Below, piece by piece: positions 6,044-14,028 of a stretch of 16,051 bases of DNA; position 1 is the first letter of the stretch; every line of letters starts with the position of its first letter. This DNA comes from JBCCRH01 sp039208045 (lineage in GTDB: Bacteria; Bacteroidota; Bacteroidia; Chitinophagales; Saprospiraceae): assembly GCA_039208045.1 (NCBI GenBank), contig JBCCRH010000086.1, positions 1 to 16,051 of the forward strand. The letters run 5' to 3'. A model generated the notes under the pieces. That model was not told the origin of the DNA, searched no databases, and saw only the letters and a list, made by a program, of their open reading frames with translations. The position numbers and the translations under genes are program-made.

Positions 6044-6745
6044 ATGATACACATTAAAGATGTCCAAAAGTCTTTTAAGGGCAATGTCGCCGTGCAAAAC
6101 CTCACGATGGATGTCCAAGCCGGAGAGATAATGGGGCTGCTGGGAGCAAATGGAGCAGGTAAATCTACTACCATTAATATGTTATTGGGCTTTCTAAAGC
6201 CAGATGCGGGCACCATCAAGGTGCAGGATATGGAGGTGAGCCAGAACGAAAGCAAGGTTCGAGCGCTCATTGGATATATCCCCGAAAATGTGCAGCTGTA
6301 TACTTATCTGTCAGGACTGGAAAATCTCGACTATTTCTGCCGATTGGCGGGCTTGAAGTATTCGAAGCAGGAGCTTCAAGCGTTCTTGAATACCTGCGGA
6401 CTACAAGAAGAAGCACACCACAAAAAAGTAGCAGACTACTCCAAAGGAATGCGGCAAAAGGTGGGTATTGCTATTGCTTACGCAAAAAAAGCGAAGGTGT
6501 ACCTGCTGGATGAGCCAGCTAGTGGCTTGGATCCCTTGGCCAGCAATGAGTTGTCGGCCTTACTTAAAAAATTGGCTGCCGAAGGGGCTACTATCTTGAT
6601 GGCTTCCCACGATATTTTCCGAGTACGGGAAGTGTGTCACCGTATCGGTATTCTCAAAAAAGGCGAGCTCGTCAAGGAACTGCGTAGCGAGGAAGTGAGC
6701 GCCGACGAGTTAGAATCGCTTTATCTTCAGTTTATGCAAAATTAG
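6044..6745 (+). CDS. ABC transporter ATP-binding protein
   Basis: This 233-residue nucleotide-binding subunit is complete. It has Walker A GANGAGKS (residues 34-41), a Q-loop region IPENVQLY (79-86), a signature variant YSKGMRQKV (132-140) where many relatives have LSGGQ, Walker B VYLLDEP (152-158), a D-loop SGLD (160-163) and the switch histidine in ASHD (187-190). The family matches the ATPases of ABC-2 transporters such as NosF and GldA, which lack a dedicated binding protein. It powers the two permeases that follow; the gap to the first is 8 bp. It is the first gene of the operon, directly behind the palindromic operator. The substrate is unknown; context suggests a role in zinc limitation. 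Confidence 0.93.
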   Translation: MIHIKDVQKSFKGNVAVQNLTMDVQAGEIMGLLGANGAGKSTTINMLLGFLKPDAGTIKVQDMEVSQNESKVRALIGYIPENVQLYTYLSGLENLDYFCRLAGLKYSKQELQAFLNTCGLQEEAHHKKVADYSKGMRQKVGIAIAYAKKAKVYLLDEPASGLDPLASNELSALLKKLAAEGATILMASHDIFRVREVCHRIGILKKGELVKELRSEEVSADELESLYLQFMQN

Positions 6746-6753
6746 AAATCGCT

Positions 6754-8163
6754 ATGTGGCATATTATCAAAAACGAATGGCGCTTTTTTGGGCGTACCAA
6801 GCTACTATTTGGTATTAGCATCGGTTTTGTAGTCGTCTTAGTATTATCCATTATACTGGGCCAGCAGCAGGGTGCGCAACAAATGGAGGAACGTGCAGCA
6901 GCCCAAGCACAACTGCGAGCACAATGGGATAGTATCGAAGGGATGAACCCGCATGGAGCAGCCCACTATGGCACCTATGTGTATAAACCTCGCACCTTAT
7001 TAAGTCATCTCGATGAAGGAGTGAATAGTGTGACCGGCAATGTGATCCGTGTGGAAGGCCATGTGCAAAACGAGATCATTCACTCAGAAGCCTCACAAAT
7101 GCAAGCGGTATCCAGGTTCGGGAAGTTGAAAAGTGCCTTACTACTGCAATACATTATTCCACTACTGCTAGTATTTTTAGCATTTAGTGCAGTGAGCGGT
7201 GAGAAGCAAAGTGGTCGGCTGCGTCTACTAGTCATGCAGGGGGCCAGTCCCCGAAATATCATCTTTTCCAAAACGGTTTCCGTTTGGTTGTATGGTGTCG
7301 GATTGCTACTACTCGTAGTGTTGACCTACAGCGTACTCAACGCAGCTAACTTGAATGGTGAAATACTCGTTCGCACCCTGCTATTCTTCCTAGCCTACGC
7401 CCTTTTCTATTTTATTATTACGGGCCTTACCGTTTTTCTTTCTGCTCGGTGGCAAAATGCGACGCTTGCGCTAACAACGATGTTGGGCGTGTGGATTCTG
7501 TGGAGCATCTTTCTGCCCTATATGCTAATGAGTAGTGTCGAAAAGTGGTATCCGCTCCCCAGTAGAGAAGCCTTCAAATCTGCGATGCGCGAAGACCGCT
7601 CTAAAGGGATCGACGGGCACAATCCGTCCGACAAGCGGGGAGAAGCACTAGAGGCAGCAGTGCTGGCAGAATACGGAGTAGATAGCCTATCCCAACTACC
7701 TATCAACTATGATGGGCTGCTCATGCAGGCCGATGAGGAGTACGGCAATATTGTCTGGGATAAGCACTTTGGTGAACTTCGCGAATCAATGGGCAATCAA
7801 AAAAAGGCCTATCAATTTAGTGGGTTAGTCAACCCATTTGCTTCGCTACAAATGGCGAGTATGGGCTTTACCGGTACGGATAATTTGCATCACCAAGATT
7901 TTCTGCTACAAGTTGAAAATTACCGAAGAGATTTCATAAAAACACTCAATGATGAGCATGCCTATGGAGGCTCCAAGACGGGCGATTGGTACTGGGAAGC
8001 AGATAATGCGTTTTATCAGTCGGTAGCAGACTTTAGCTATCAGCCAACGGCTATTAGCAACCTATTGCCAAATTATCTAGTCGATATAGGCTTACTCGGA
8101 TGTTGGAGTTTACTCACTTTTGGACTGCTACTTTTTGCCACCTCCAAACTACAATTAGTATGA
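6754..8163 (+). CDS. ABC-2 type permease, DUF3526-like (first of two)
   Basis: This is a 469-residue membrane subunit. One hydrophobic helix (about residues 17-36) is followed by a polar loop, then a cluster of helices between about 125 and 260 containing the ABC-2 coupling segment GEKQSGRLRLLVMQG. A large hydrophilic domain (about 265-435) and a final helix near the C-terminus complete it. This layout of one helix, external domain and helix bundle is typical of the ABC-2 permeases found in Bacteroidota DUF3526 clusters. It should pair with the next gene as a heterodimer on the ATPase at 6044. The stop overlaps the next start as ATGA (8160-8163), which implies translational coupling. The transport direction is not evident. 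Confidence 0.85.
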   Translation: MWHIIKNEWRFFGRTKLLFGISIGFVVVLVLSIILGQQQGAQQMEERAAAQAQLRAQWDSIEGMNPHGAAHYGTYVYKPRTLLSHLDEGVNSVTGNVIRVEGHVQNEIIHSEASQMQAVSRFGKLKSALLLQYIIPLLLVFLAFSAVSGEKQSGRLRLLVMQGASPRNIIFSKTVSVWLYGVGLLLLVVLTYSVLNAANLNGEILVRTLLFFLAYALFYFIITGLTVFLSARWQNATLALTTMLGVWILWSIFLPYMLMSSVEKWYPLPSREAFKSAMREDRSKGIDGHNPSDKRGEALEAAVLAEYGVDSLSQLPINYDGLLMQADEEYGNIVWDKHFGELRESMGNQKKAYQFSGLVNPFASLQMASMGFTGTDNLHHQDFLLQVENYRRDFIKTLNDEHAYGGSKTGDWYWEADNAFYQSVADFSYQPTAISNLLPNYLVDIGLLGCWSLLTFGLLLFATSKLQLV

Positions 8164-9491
8164 GCACACTAGCCGTATTTTGGTACGAACGTATACACTT
8201 TATCCGCAATCCTTTCAAGGTAGTTGCCTTGCTATTATTCGCTGCCGCAGGCATTTATGGCTTGCACAATGGTGCGGCTCTTTATGATAGTCAGCTAGCA
8301 GAGATTGAAAATATCAAGATAAAGACAGAAGAGCGCATTCAAGAGACGCTCGCTTTTTATGAAGAAGGGAAAAAAGGGCCCGAAGCGCGCCCTTGGGTGG
8401 ATGTGAGCCAGCCATTCTGGGCCTTGCGATTTGCTACACCCACCCATTACTATAAGCAGCCCTCTGCTGCTATGGTATACAGCATTGGCCAAGCCGAGCA
8501 GTATGGATTCTACAAGCAAGTGAGCGCATGGAGTAGCCCCTACGATGCCGATATGGCCGAAGAAATCGCCAATCCGGAGCGCCTGCAAGCAGGGGTACTC
8601 GACTTTTCTTTTGTGATCTGGTACTTGCTTCCCTTACTGCTACTGATTATGCTATACAATATCAAAGGAGCCGAGGCAGAAGCAGGATTTTTACTCCTTA
8701 TCTACGCACAAACTGGCGCTAAGACGAGCTGGCTGCTGGCGCGCGTTAGCTTTTACGTGGCCCTATTGGGCTTGACTCTACTCTCGCTAATGGTATATGG
8801 CGCCTTACTGAATGGGGTGTTTTCTAGTGTTGCAGCCGTTTTTGCTCCCATCTCATTGTATTTGTTGCTCTATTTGCTACTTTGGGCAGCCGCCTACTTT
8901 TTTATATTACAAACGGGTACTAGCAGCGTAGTGAATACCATGAAAATGGCTGGATCGTGGCTATTAGTTGCTTTTATCTTGCCAGCATTGGTGCATCAAT
9001 GGGTAAGTATTGCTTATCCGACTAATCTGATGACCGAGTGGGTGGATGCACAACGAAATGGGCGGCAGCGTATCTATGAGCTACCGGATAGTGTGCTACA
9101 AGCAAATTTGGAGGAATTATTTCCAGCGATAGCAGATAGTCCGCTCCGCCAAGACCCCGATCGCATCGGTTATGCTCGAAGTCGGTCTTATAGTGCACTC
9201 TCCAATGAACTCATGAAGTCAATAAGTGTTCCCATAGAGCAACAAAATGAAGACAGAAACGCGTTAATAAGAAGCACCTATTGGCTAAACCCCATCGCTT
9301 TTTTTCAAAATCGAGTCAATAGCCTTACAGCCACTCATTTTCAAGATTATAAGGGCTATCGTACCAATATACAGGGACTAGTAGACCAGCAAGTGAGTGT
9401 ATTGATGCAGGAACTCTGGAAAGGTGAAAAAGTGGATAAAGAAAAATACTTAGAATATCATAAACAATTTCGACAAGAACATTATCAATGA
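8160..9491 (+). CDS. ABC-2 type permease, DUF3526 family (second of two)
   Basis: The start is the ATG at 8160, which overlaps the previous stop as ATGA; an upstream in-frame non-ATG start at 8100 would add 20 unlikely residues. The 443-residue protein repeats the plan of its neighbour: a helix at about 20-36, an external polar domain (about 40-140), a helix bundle starting at SFVIWYLLPLLLLIML and running to about 285, a second polar domain with conserved YWLNP (residues 376-380), and a polar C-terminus with no obvious final helix. It is therefore related to, but not a copy of, the gene at 6754. It ends in another ATGA overlap with the next gene (9488). The paired permeases with one ATPase gene suggest a 2+2 transporter. 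Confidence 0.85.
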   Translation: MSTLAVFWYERIHFIRNPFKVVALLLFAAAGIYGLHNGAALYDSQLAEIENIKIKTEERIQETLAFYEEGKKGPEARPWVDVSQPFWALRFATPTHYYKQPSAAMVYSIGQAEQYGFYKQVSAWSSPYDADMAEEIANPERLQAGVLDFSFVIWYLLPLLLLIMLYNIKGAEAEAGFLLLIYAQTGAKTSWLLARVSFYVALLGLTLLSLMVYGALLNGVFSSVAAVFAPISLYLLLYLLLWAAAYFFILQTGTSSVVNTMKMAGSWLLVAFILPALVHQWVSIAYPTNLMTEWVDAQRNGRQRIYELPDSVLQANLEELFPAIADSPLRQDPDRIGYARSRSYSALSNELMKSISVPIEQQNEDRNALIRSTYWLNPIAFFQNRVNSLTATHFQDYKGYRTNIQGLVDQQVSVLMQELWKGEKVDKEKYLEYHKQFRQEHYQ

Positions 9492-9949
9492 GTAGAATTA
9501 ATATGGGTTGGATAAGATTTAGTATTTCTTTTTTCTTGCTGTTGGGGGCAATATCCTTGCACGGGCAGCTAAAAATAAGCTGGGACGTGCTAGCAGATGT
9601 CACGTTTACCGAAGAATATGATAAAGAATTAAATGCCTACTGGCTCATTCCTACCTTTGGTAAAAAGCTAAAAACCTATAGAAATAAGAATATCATTCTG
9701 GAAGGGTATTTTATTCCAGTAGATGCCGCTAATAGCTTTTTTGTGCTCTCTAAAAATCCATATGCAGCGTGTTTCTTCTGTGGCGCAGCAGGGCCAGAAA
9801 CTATCGTGGAAATTCAACCCAAGGATGTATTCTCCAGGCGACTCCGACTAGATGATCGTATCCGCCTAAAAGGAAAGCTAAAGCTCAATAAGCGAGATTT
9901 TAATCATTGCAATTATATCCTTGCAGATGCAGAACTTTTATCGAACTAA
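9488..9949 (+). CDS. Small secreted CxxC protein, DUF3299-like
   Basis: This 153-residue protein has a signal peptide (hydrophobic to about residue 22, likely cleaved near LHG-QLK at 26) and no lipobox, so it is probably periplasmic. The Met at codon 6 (9503) is an alternative start. The mature part has ISWDVLADVTF, then IILEGYFIPVDAANSFFVLS and AACFFCGAAGPETIVEI with Cys95 and Cys98, and ends with RLDDRIRLKGKLKLN ... YILADAEL. This resembles DUF3299 proteins, small beta-rich proteins found beside Zur-regulated ABC transporters in proteobacteria (the zrg-type and PA4063-PA4066-type loci, from memory). The two cysteines could bind metal or form a disulfide. It is coupled to the permease by a 4-bp overlap, which suggests a periplasmic partner of the transporter. 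Family assignment is moderate. Confidence 0.75.
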   Translation: MSRINMGWIRFSISFFLLLGAISLHGQLKISWDVLADVTFTEEYDKELNAYWLIPTFGKKLKTYRNKNIILEGYFIPVDAANSFFVLSKNPYAACFFCGAAGPETIVEIQPKDVFSRRLRLDDRIRLKGKLKLNKRDFNHCNYILADAELLSN

Positions 9950-9973
9950 GCTATTGTGTAAACTATTCTTATT

Positions 9974-10615
9974 ATGAACCTCATTACACCGCTTGTATAC
10001 AAAAATGCAAGCATTGGTCAGCAGGCCTCCGTACTAGATACCATTCATCAGTCGGAGATCAATATAGCTATCTATCAGCGTGATACCACTGCCCTGAAAG
10101 AAGAGCTAGATATGCTGATGGTGCATGCCATCGAATTCAGAAAAAGTGGTACTCCCAACGAGATCAACGCGGCACTCCAACAATATATGGCCGATAAGTC
10201 CTTAGCATGTCCTGCGGTGCTAGAAGATATTGAGCGACAGCTCGACTTATTCAAGCGCATTACTGGTGAAGCGGCTTTTCGGATGCTATTGACGGCTGTG
10301 AATACCAATATGTGCCGCCGTTTCCATACTGACATTAACATCATCCGTCTATTGTGTACCTATGTAGGGCAAGGAACCATGTGGTTACCCAACGATCAGG
10401 TTAACGACAAAGCTTTTCTGACCCAAGGAGGCAATGAAGAAATTGTAAAAGATGAGCGGCACATCCAGCAAGTAAATACCGGAGATGTCCTTCTGCTAAA
10501 AGGAGCGTTATATCCTGATGGAACTCCTATTGTACACCGGAGCCCTACCATTGAAGAAACAGGCGAAACCCGCTTGTTGCTTCGTATTGATATTGATAAT
10601 TTTTTAAACCTCTAA
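9974..10615 (+). CDS. DUF1826 family protein
   Basis: This is a 213-residue soluble protein without a signal peptide. The DUF1826 core is clear: MCRRFHTD (Cys114, His118), IRLLCTYVGQGTMWLP (Cys128), a conserved NTGDVLLLKGALYPDG, and IVHRSP (His188). The Cys and His residues are plausible metal ligands. No activity is established for the family that I know of, but DUF1826 genes recurrently adjoin COG0523 GTPase genes and belong to zinc-limitation regulons. Here the next gene is exactly such a GTPase, only 3 bp away, so the two probably act together, for example in supplying zinc to a client enzyme or tuning the GTPase. The gap from the preceding gene is 24 bp. Confidence 0.85.
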   Translation: MNLITPLVYKNASIGQQASVLDTIHQSEINIAIYQRDTTALKEELDMLMVHAIEFRKSGTPNEINAALQQYMADKSLACPAVLEDIERQLDLFKRITGEAAFRMLLTAVNTNMCRRFHTDINIIRLLCTYVGQGTMWLPNDQVNDKAFLTQGGNEEIVKDERHIQQVNTGDVLLLKGALYPDGTPIVHRSPTIEETGETRLLLRIDIDNFLNL

Positions 10616-10618
10616 AAC

Positions 10619-11824
10619 ATGGAAGTAGCAAATAAATTGCCGGTAACGGTACTAAGTGGTTTTTTGGGAGCAGGGAAAACGACCTTGCTCAATCATGTTT
10701 TGCACAATAAAGAAGGCTTAAAAGTAGCAGTGATTGTCAATGACATGAGCGAAGTAAATGTAGACGCCGAATTCGTGCAAAACGAAAATGTCCTCTCACG
10801 CACCGAAGAGAAGCTGGTAGAAATGAGCAATGGATGTATCTGCTGTACGCTTCGCGAGGATTTGATGGAAGAAGTAGAGCGACTTGCCAGAGAAGATCGA
10901 TTTGATTACTTGCTCATAGAAAGTACTGGTATCAGCGAGCCCGTGCCGGTGGCGCAAACCTTTAGTTTTGTCGACGAGGCAAACGGTATTGACTTGACCA
11001 AGTGGAGCTATATCGATACGATGGTAACGGTAGTAGATGCCTTCAACTTCTTCAAAGACTTCGGAAGTCCCGAAACGCTAATGGATCGAGAATTAACAGA
11101 TATGGAAGGAGACTATCGCACCATTGTCAATCTGTTGACCGACCAAATCGAGTTTGCCAATGTGATTATTCTCAATAAGGCAGACCTGGTCAGCAAGGAG
11201 ACGATTGGCGTGCTGAGAGCAGCCATCAAAAAGCTCAATCCAGGCGCAAAGATCATCGAGTCTACCTTTAGCAAAGTCAATCCAAAAGAAATTCTCAATA
11301 CTGGCCGTTTCAACTTTGAAGAAGCAGAGCAAAGCGCAGGCTGGATCGAAGAATTGAACAAAGGCGAACACACTCCCGAAACGGAAGAGTATGGTATTTC
11401 CTCTTTCGTATACAGAAGTAAAAAGCCCTTTGATCCAGTTCGCTTTTGGGACTATGTCCAGCATCAATTTCCAGGCACCATCATTCGGAGCAAAGGCCTT
11501 TTTTGGCTAGCCTCTAGGCCCCAAGAAGCCCTCGTATGGGGCCAAGCAGGCGGGTCGCTAAATGCAGATCGTGCGGGGGTATGGTGGAGTAGCATGCCTT
11601 ATTACGAGCGCACCCAATATGTAGCATTCGTGGAAAACCAGCAATATATAGAGTCGCAATGGCATGATGATTTTGGCGATCGCAAAAACGAAATTGTATT
11701 CATCGGCCAAGATATGGATGAGGCTGGCATTCGAAGCCAATTAGATGCCTGCCTTGCTACAGAGGAAGAATTGCAGACTAAGCGTTGGCAAAACGGCTAC
11801 AGTGATGACTGGCCTGTGCAATAG
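10619..11824 (+). CDS. COG0523 (CobW/ZigA-like) zinc-type GTPase metallochaperone
   Basis: This 401-residue P-loop GTPase belongs to the G3E/COG0523 family. It has Walker A GFLGAGKT (residues 14-21), the metal-binding CxCC in NGCICCTLR (Cys73, Cys75, Cys76), ESTGISEP (101-108) as the G3-type region, and NKAD (186-189) for guanine recognition. A CobW_C domain from about 280 (YGISSFVYRSKKPFDP ... WLASRP) follows. There is no His-rich tail like that of some zinc chaperones, only scattered histidines. Members of the ZigA/YciC group are induced by zinc starvation and are thought to deliver zinc to essential proteins; other members serve cobalt (CobW) or nitrile hydratase. The DUF1826 partner and the operon composition favour the zinc group. 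It is the last gene of the operon. Confidence 0.92.
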   Translation: MEVANKLPVTVLSGFLGAGKTTLLNHVLHNKEGLKVAVIVNDMSEVNVDAEFVQNENVLSRTEEKLVEMSNGCICCTLREDLMEEVERLAREDRFDYLLIESTGISEPVPVAQTFSFVDEANGIDLTKWSYIDTMVTVVDAFNFFKDFGSPETLMDRELTDMEGDYRTIVNLLTDQIEFANVIILNKADLVSKETIGVLRAAIKKLNPGAKIIESTFSKVNPKEILNTGRFNFEEAEQSAGWIEELNKGEHTPETEEYGISSFVYRSKKPFDPVRFWDYVQHQFPGTIIRSKGLFWLASRPQEALVWGQAGGSLNADRAGVWWSSMPYYERTQYVAFVENQQYIESQWHDDFGDRKNEIVFIGQDMDEAGIRSQLDACLATEEELQTKRWQNGYSDDWPVQ

Positions 11825-11850
11825 GGCCTATTGGCTGCTGTAAAATTCTT

Positions 11851-11955
11851 TAGGGCCACGTGGATTGCAAATCCACTGAGCGTGGGCCAAGCTTTAAGAA
11901 AAAAAGCCTAGCACGCGCCCACCCCGATAAATATCGGGGAATCCGCTGTAGGTTA
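11851..11955. repeat. Palindromic intergenic repeat, copy B
   Basis: The element starts with ggccac and the hairpin GTGGATT-gca-AATCCAC (11860-11876). It then shares with copy A the block gggccaag(c/t)tttaag ... gcctagcacgcgccca, a following GC-rich hairpin (CCCCGAT/ATCGGGG near 11922-11939), and ggaatccg(c/t)tgta. Its hairpin sequence differs from copy A although the fold is kept. It fills much of the 267-bp gap after the operon and may serve as its terminator or mRNA 3' stabiliser. The remainder, 11956-12091, shows no gene and no exact promoter box. Confidence 0.6.
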
Positions 11956-12091
11956 CCGCTACCACCGGGCAGGCACCCAGCCCCTCGCTAGCCCATACCA
12001 AAACGATTTTCCCCATAAACTTAGATTTTTATCTCATTGTATCTGCTTACTTTTAATCAGAGGACTAATCAATGATTTAAAATTTAAGAAC

Positions 12092-13036
12092 ATGTATGAT
12101 TCAACCAGATGGTTACTGATTGTAGCTGTTTTCTTTGCTCCAGCTTTGTATGGCCAAGATGTTCCAATATTTGAAGAACTAGACGGTTTAGTGGTTATTG
12201 AAGCCGAGTCCGCTATAGAATATGGAAGCTGGGAAAGCGAGACTTCAATTAGTGCCTACACCGGGGAAAGTTACTTGCACTACAGAGGCCCCAACCTATA
12301 CAACACCGTAGGGCTTTCTAAATTGACCTTTCAGATTTCTATTACCACACTAGGTACGTACCGTTTTCAATGGAGAAGCAGGATCGCTCAGGGCATGGAT
12401 CATACAGAGCATAATGACTCTTGGATGCGGATACAAGGGGCAGCTAAGTTTTATGCCAAAAAAGGCAACAGCATACTCTACCCAGGCGGTACAGGCCTCA
12501 CCCCGAATCCTAATGGAAGTTCCATAGCAGGCTATTTTAAAGTGTATCAAAATAGTTTGGGGAACTGGACTTGGCAGACCAGAACAAGTGATCATGACCC
12601 ACACGATATTTTCGTAGAATTTGATGCTGTCGGAACCTACACGATAGAGATATGTGGCAGGTCCCAGGGACATGCTATTGATCGAATCATCCTATACGAA
12701 GAAAGCGTATCCTATTTGGAGGCCCAGAATTTGAACAAGGCAGAGTCTATTATAATGAACCCTGTAGGTACCAGCGAGGTACAAATTATCCCACTCCAAA
12801 TAAAGCCCAATCCAGCAAGCGATATAGTACTTATTCAAACACCAGAACACACCGAACAAGGGACTTTCAACATTAAAATCATCGATACTAGTGGAAAACT
12901 ATGGTACCATTTAGGCAAAGCATTCCTTCCATACCATAGACTTGAAATCCCTATTCAGCATATTCCTCCTGGTATTTATTGGATGCAGCTCGAAGGCCAA
13001 GAACAATTTTTCCGGGGGAAATTTATCAAGCAATAA
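12092..13036 (+). CDS. Secreted carbohydrate-binding-like protein with T9SS sorting domain
   Basis: This is a 314-residue secreted protein. Residues 1-22 are a signal peptide (ending ALYGQ). Residues about 30-205 look like a CBM6/CBM35-type beta-sandwich: it opens with LDGLVVIEAESA, contains GTYRFQWRSR, and closes with GTYTIEICGRSQGHAIDRIILY, a common ending for such modules. Residues about 236-314 form a type IX secretion type-A sorting domain (IKPNPASD ... IKIIDTSGKLWY ... IPPGIYWMQL ... KFIKQ), which directs export across the outer membrane and cell-surface attachment or release. No catalytic domain is present, so it may act as an adhesin or a glycan-binding accessory protein. The start is the first ATG after an A/T-rich leader. 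It appears monocistronic. The binding-module family is a pattern judgement; the sorting domain is firm. Confidence 0.8.
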   Translation: MYDSTRWLLIVAVFFAPALYGQDVPIFEELDGLVVIEAESAIEYGSWESETSISAYTGESYLHYRGPNLYNTVGLSKLTFQISITTLGTYRFQWRSRIAQGMDHTEHNDSWMRIQGAAKFYAKKGNSILYPGGTGLTPNPNGSSIAGYFKVYQNSLGNWTWQTRTSDHDPHDIFVEFDAVGTYTIEICGRSQGHAIDRIILYEESVSYLEAQNLNKAESIIMNPVGTSEVQIIPLQIKPNPASDIVLIQTPEHTEQGTFNIKIIDTSGKLWYHLGKAFLPYHRLEIPIQHIPPGIYWMQLEGQEQFFRGKFIKQ

Positions 13037-13062
13037 ATAGGCTCTTTCCGTGTAACAAAAAT

Positions 13063-13108
13063 AAGTTTTAAGGCCACGCGGATTTGCAATCCGCTATGGG
13101 GTATTAAA
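13063..13108. repeat. Palindromic intergenic repeat, copy C (minimal, inverted)
   Basis: It contains GCGGATT-tgc-AATCCGC (13078-13094). Read on the minus strand it aligns with the left end of copy A: tttaatacc, four variable bases, then (a/g)gcggattgcaaatccgc and a ggcc/ttaaaac tail. It lacks the shared core of copies A and B and is therefore the shortest form. It lies in the 185-bp gap between the T9SS gene and the next gene; the rest of that gap shows nothing recognisable. Confidence 0.5.
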
Positions 13109-13221
13109 CAAACTTTTGTTATATGATAATAGGAAGCTCTTATTAAAATCAACTTTAAGACAACTATTTGGCTAGCTAATAGTTGCATCACTACTATTGT
13201 ACGTTAAAACCGATAGAAAGG

Positions 13222-13860
13222 ATGTCCAACAAACTAGAGCAAGCTACTCCTGCGAACGAGGCAGAGCCAAGCACCAAAGCTACCGGCAGGCAGCTCACTG
13301 GCTGGCTGCGCCCCCTGTTTAGAGAGCTGTTGCCTACTTTTTTGGGTGTTCTTTTAGCTTTTTACCTCAACGATCAATGGGTGAGGAGCCAAGAGCAACA
13401 GCTCCTACAGCAGCTACAGCAAACGCTTCGCGTAGAACTGCAAGAAAATCTGGAGCGCGTAGAAGGGCAGATTGCCTACCACGAGCTCATGCAAGATTCT
13501 GCGGCTATCATTGCTAGCATGTATTATCAGGTGGAAGATAAAGCCGACTTGCCAAGTGCTAACTTCTGGCGGGGAATTGGTGCTTCTCAGCTCAGTGATG
13601 CAGCCTACCTCACTACCGTTTCTACTCAGAATATGGCTAAGCTAGACCTTCCATTAGTAATAGCCGTAGCTTCCGCTTACTCTGCTCAGCGCGACTATGA
13701 AAGCGTACTGGAAAGTGCCCGCCAGGCCCTACTCATCAAAGAATGGCCTGATTATTTGGTCTGGCTTAATTATATGCGGTGGACTGCCAGTAATCTACTC
13801 GCAGCAGAGCAAGAAATCATAGAGACTCACCAGCACGTGCTAGCCCTGCTAGAAGAGTAG
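13222..13860 (+). CDS. Single-helix membrane protein, DUF6090-like layout
   Basis: I start at the ATG at 13222, which is directly preceded by a purine-rich agaaagg; an in-frame TTG at 13183 would add 13 unlikely residues. The 212-residue product has a short polar N-terminus, one hydrophobic helix (about residues 36-50, LLPTFLGVLLAFYLN), then a Gln/Glu-rich likely coiled coil (about 56-82) and an all-alpha C-terminal domain. Many Bacteroidota proteins share this plan of N-terminal helix followed by a coil (DUF6090 type), but I cannot confirm membership from motifs. There are no catalytic signatures. It would be anchored in the inner membrane with the bulk on one side. It is separated from the next gene by a 259-bp regulatory region. 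Function unknown. Confidence 0.7.
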   Translation: MSNKLEQATPANEAEPSTKATGRQLTGWLRPLFRELLPTFLGVLLAFYLNDQWVRSQEQQLLQQLQQTLRVELQENLERVEGQIAYHELMQDSAAIIASMYYQVEDKADLPSANFWRGIGASQLSDAAYLTTVSTQNMAKLDLPLVIAVASAYSAQRDYESVLESARQALLIKEWPDYLVWLNYMRWTASNLLAAEQEIIETHQHVLALLEE

Positions 13861-13922
13861 ACTACCTTTCATTTCAGTTTCATCAGTATCGAATTGCAAA
13901 AGTCTGCCAAAGTGAGCTTTTT

Positions 13923-13940
13923 TCTTGAATTAATTCAAGA
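13923..13940. promoter_or_regulatory. Perfect 18-nt palindrome
   Basis: tcttgaattaattcaaga is a gapless perfect palindrome, 63 bp after the preceding stop and about 60 bp upstream of the -7 box at 14001. It may be a regulator binding site. A terminator role is less likely, because the T-run lies before it and not after. Confidence 0.35.
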
Positions 13941-13977
13941 CTCCAAGATGAGTCGATCATTTTTGTTTTTCTTTGTC

Positions 13978-14008
13978 ATTAGAAAATGATTTCTAATCTT
14001 TATATTTG
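13978..14008 (+). promoter_or_regulatory. Promoter with adjoining inverted-repeat operator, upstream of the TolC-fusion gene
   Basis: TATATTTG at 14001-14008 matches the Bacteroidota -7 box exactly. TTG at 13973-13975 is a possible -33 element with a long 25-nt spacer. Directly before the -7 box, attagaaa (13978-13985) and tttctaat (13991-13998) form a perfect 8-bp inverted repeat with a 5-nt spacer, placed where a repressor would block the promoter. Confidence 0.5.
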
Positions 14009-14028
14009 AACAAACAAACGAAAAACAA

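Noticed and set aside
8100..8159. Upstream extension of the second permease
   Set aside because: The start at 8100 is not an ATG and the extension is antisense-quality sequence within the previous gene; the ATGA overlap at 8160 fits the operon pattern better.
11093..11467. Long minus-strand ORFs within the COG0523 gene
   Set aside because: The plus-strand frame carries all GTPase motifs; the antisense frames have no recognisable features.
13905..13940. Intrinsic terminator after the gene at 13222
   Set aside because: The only strong stem (13923-13940) follows the T-run instead of preceding it on the plus strand.
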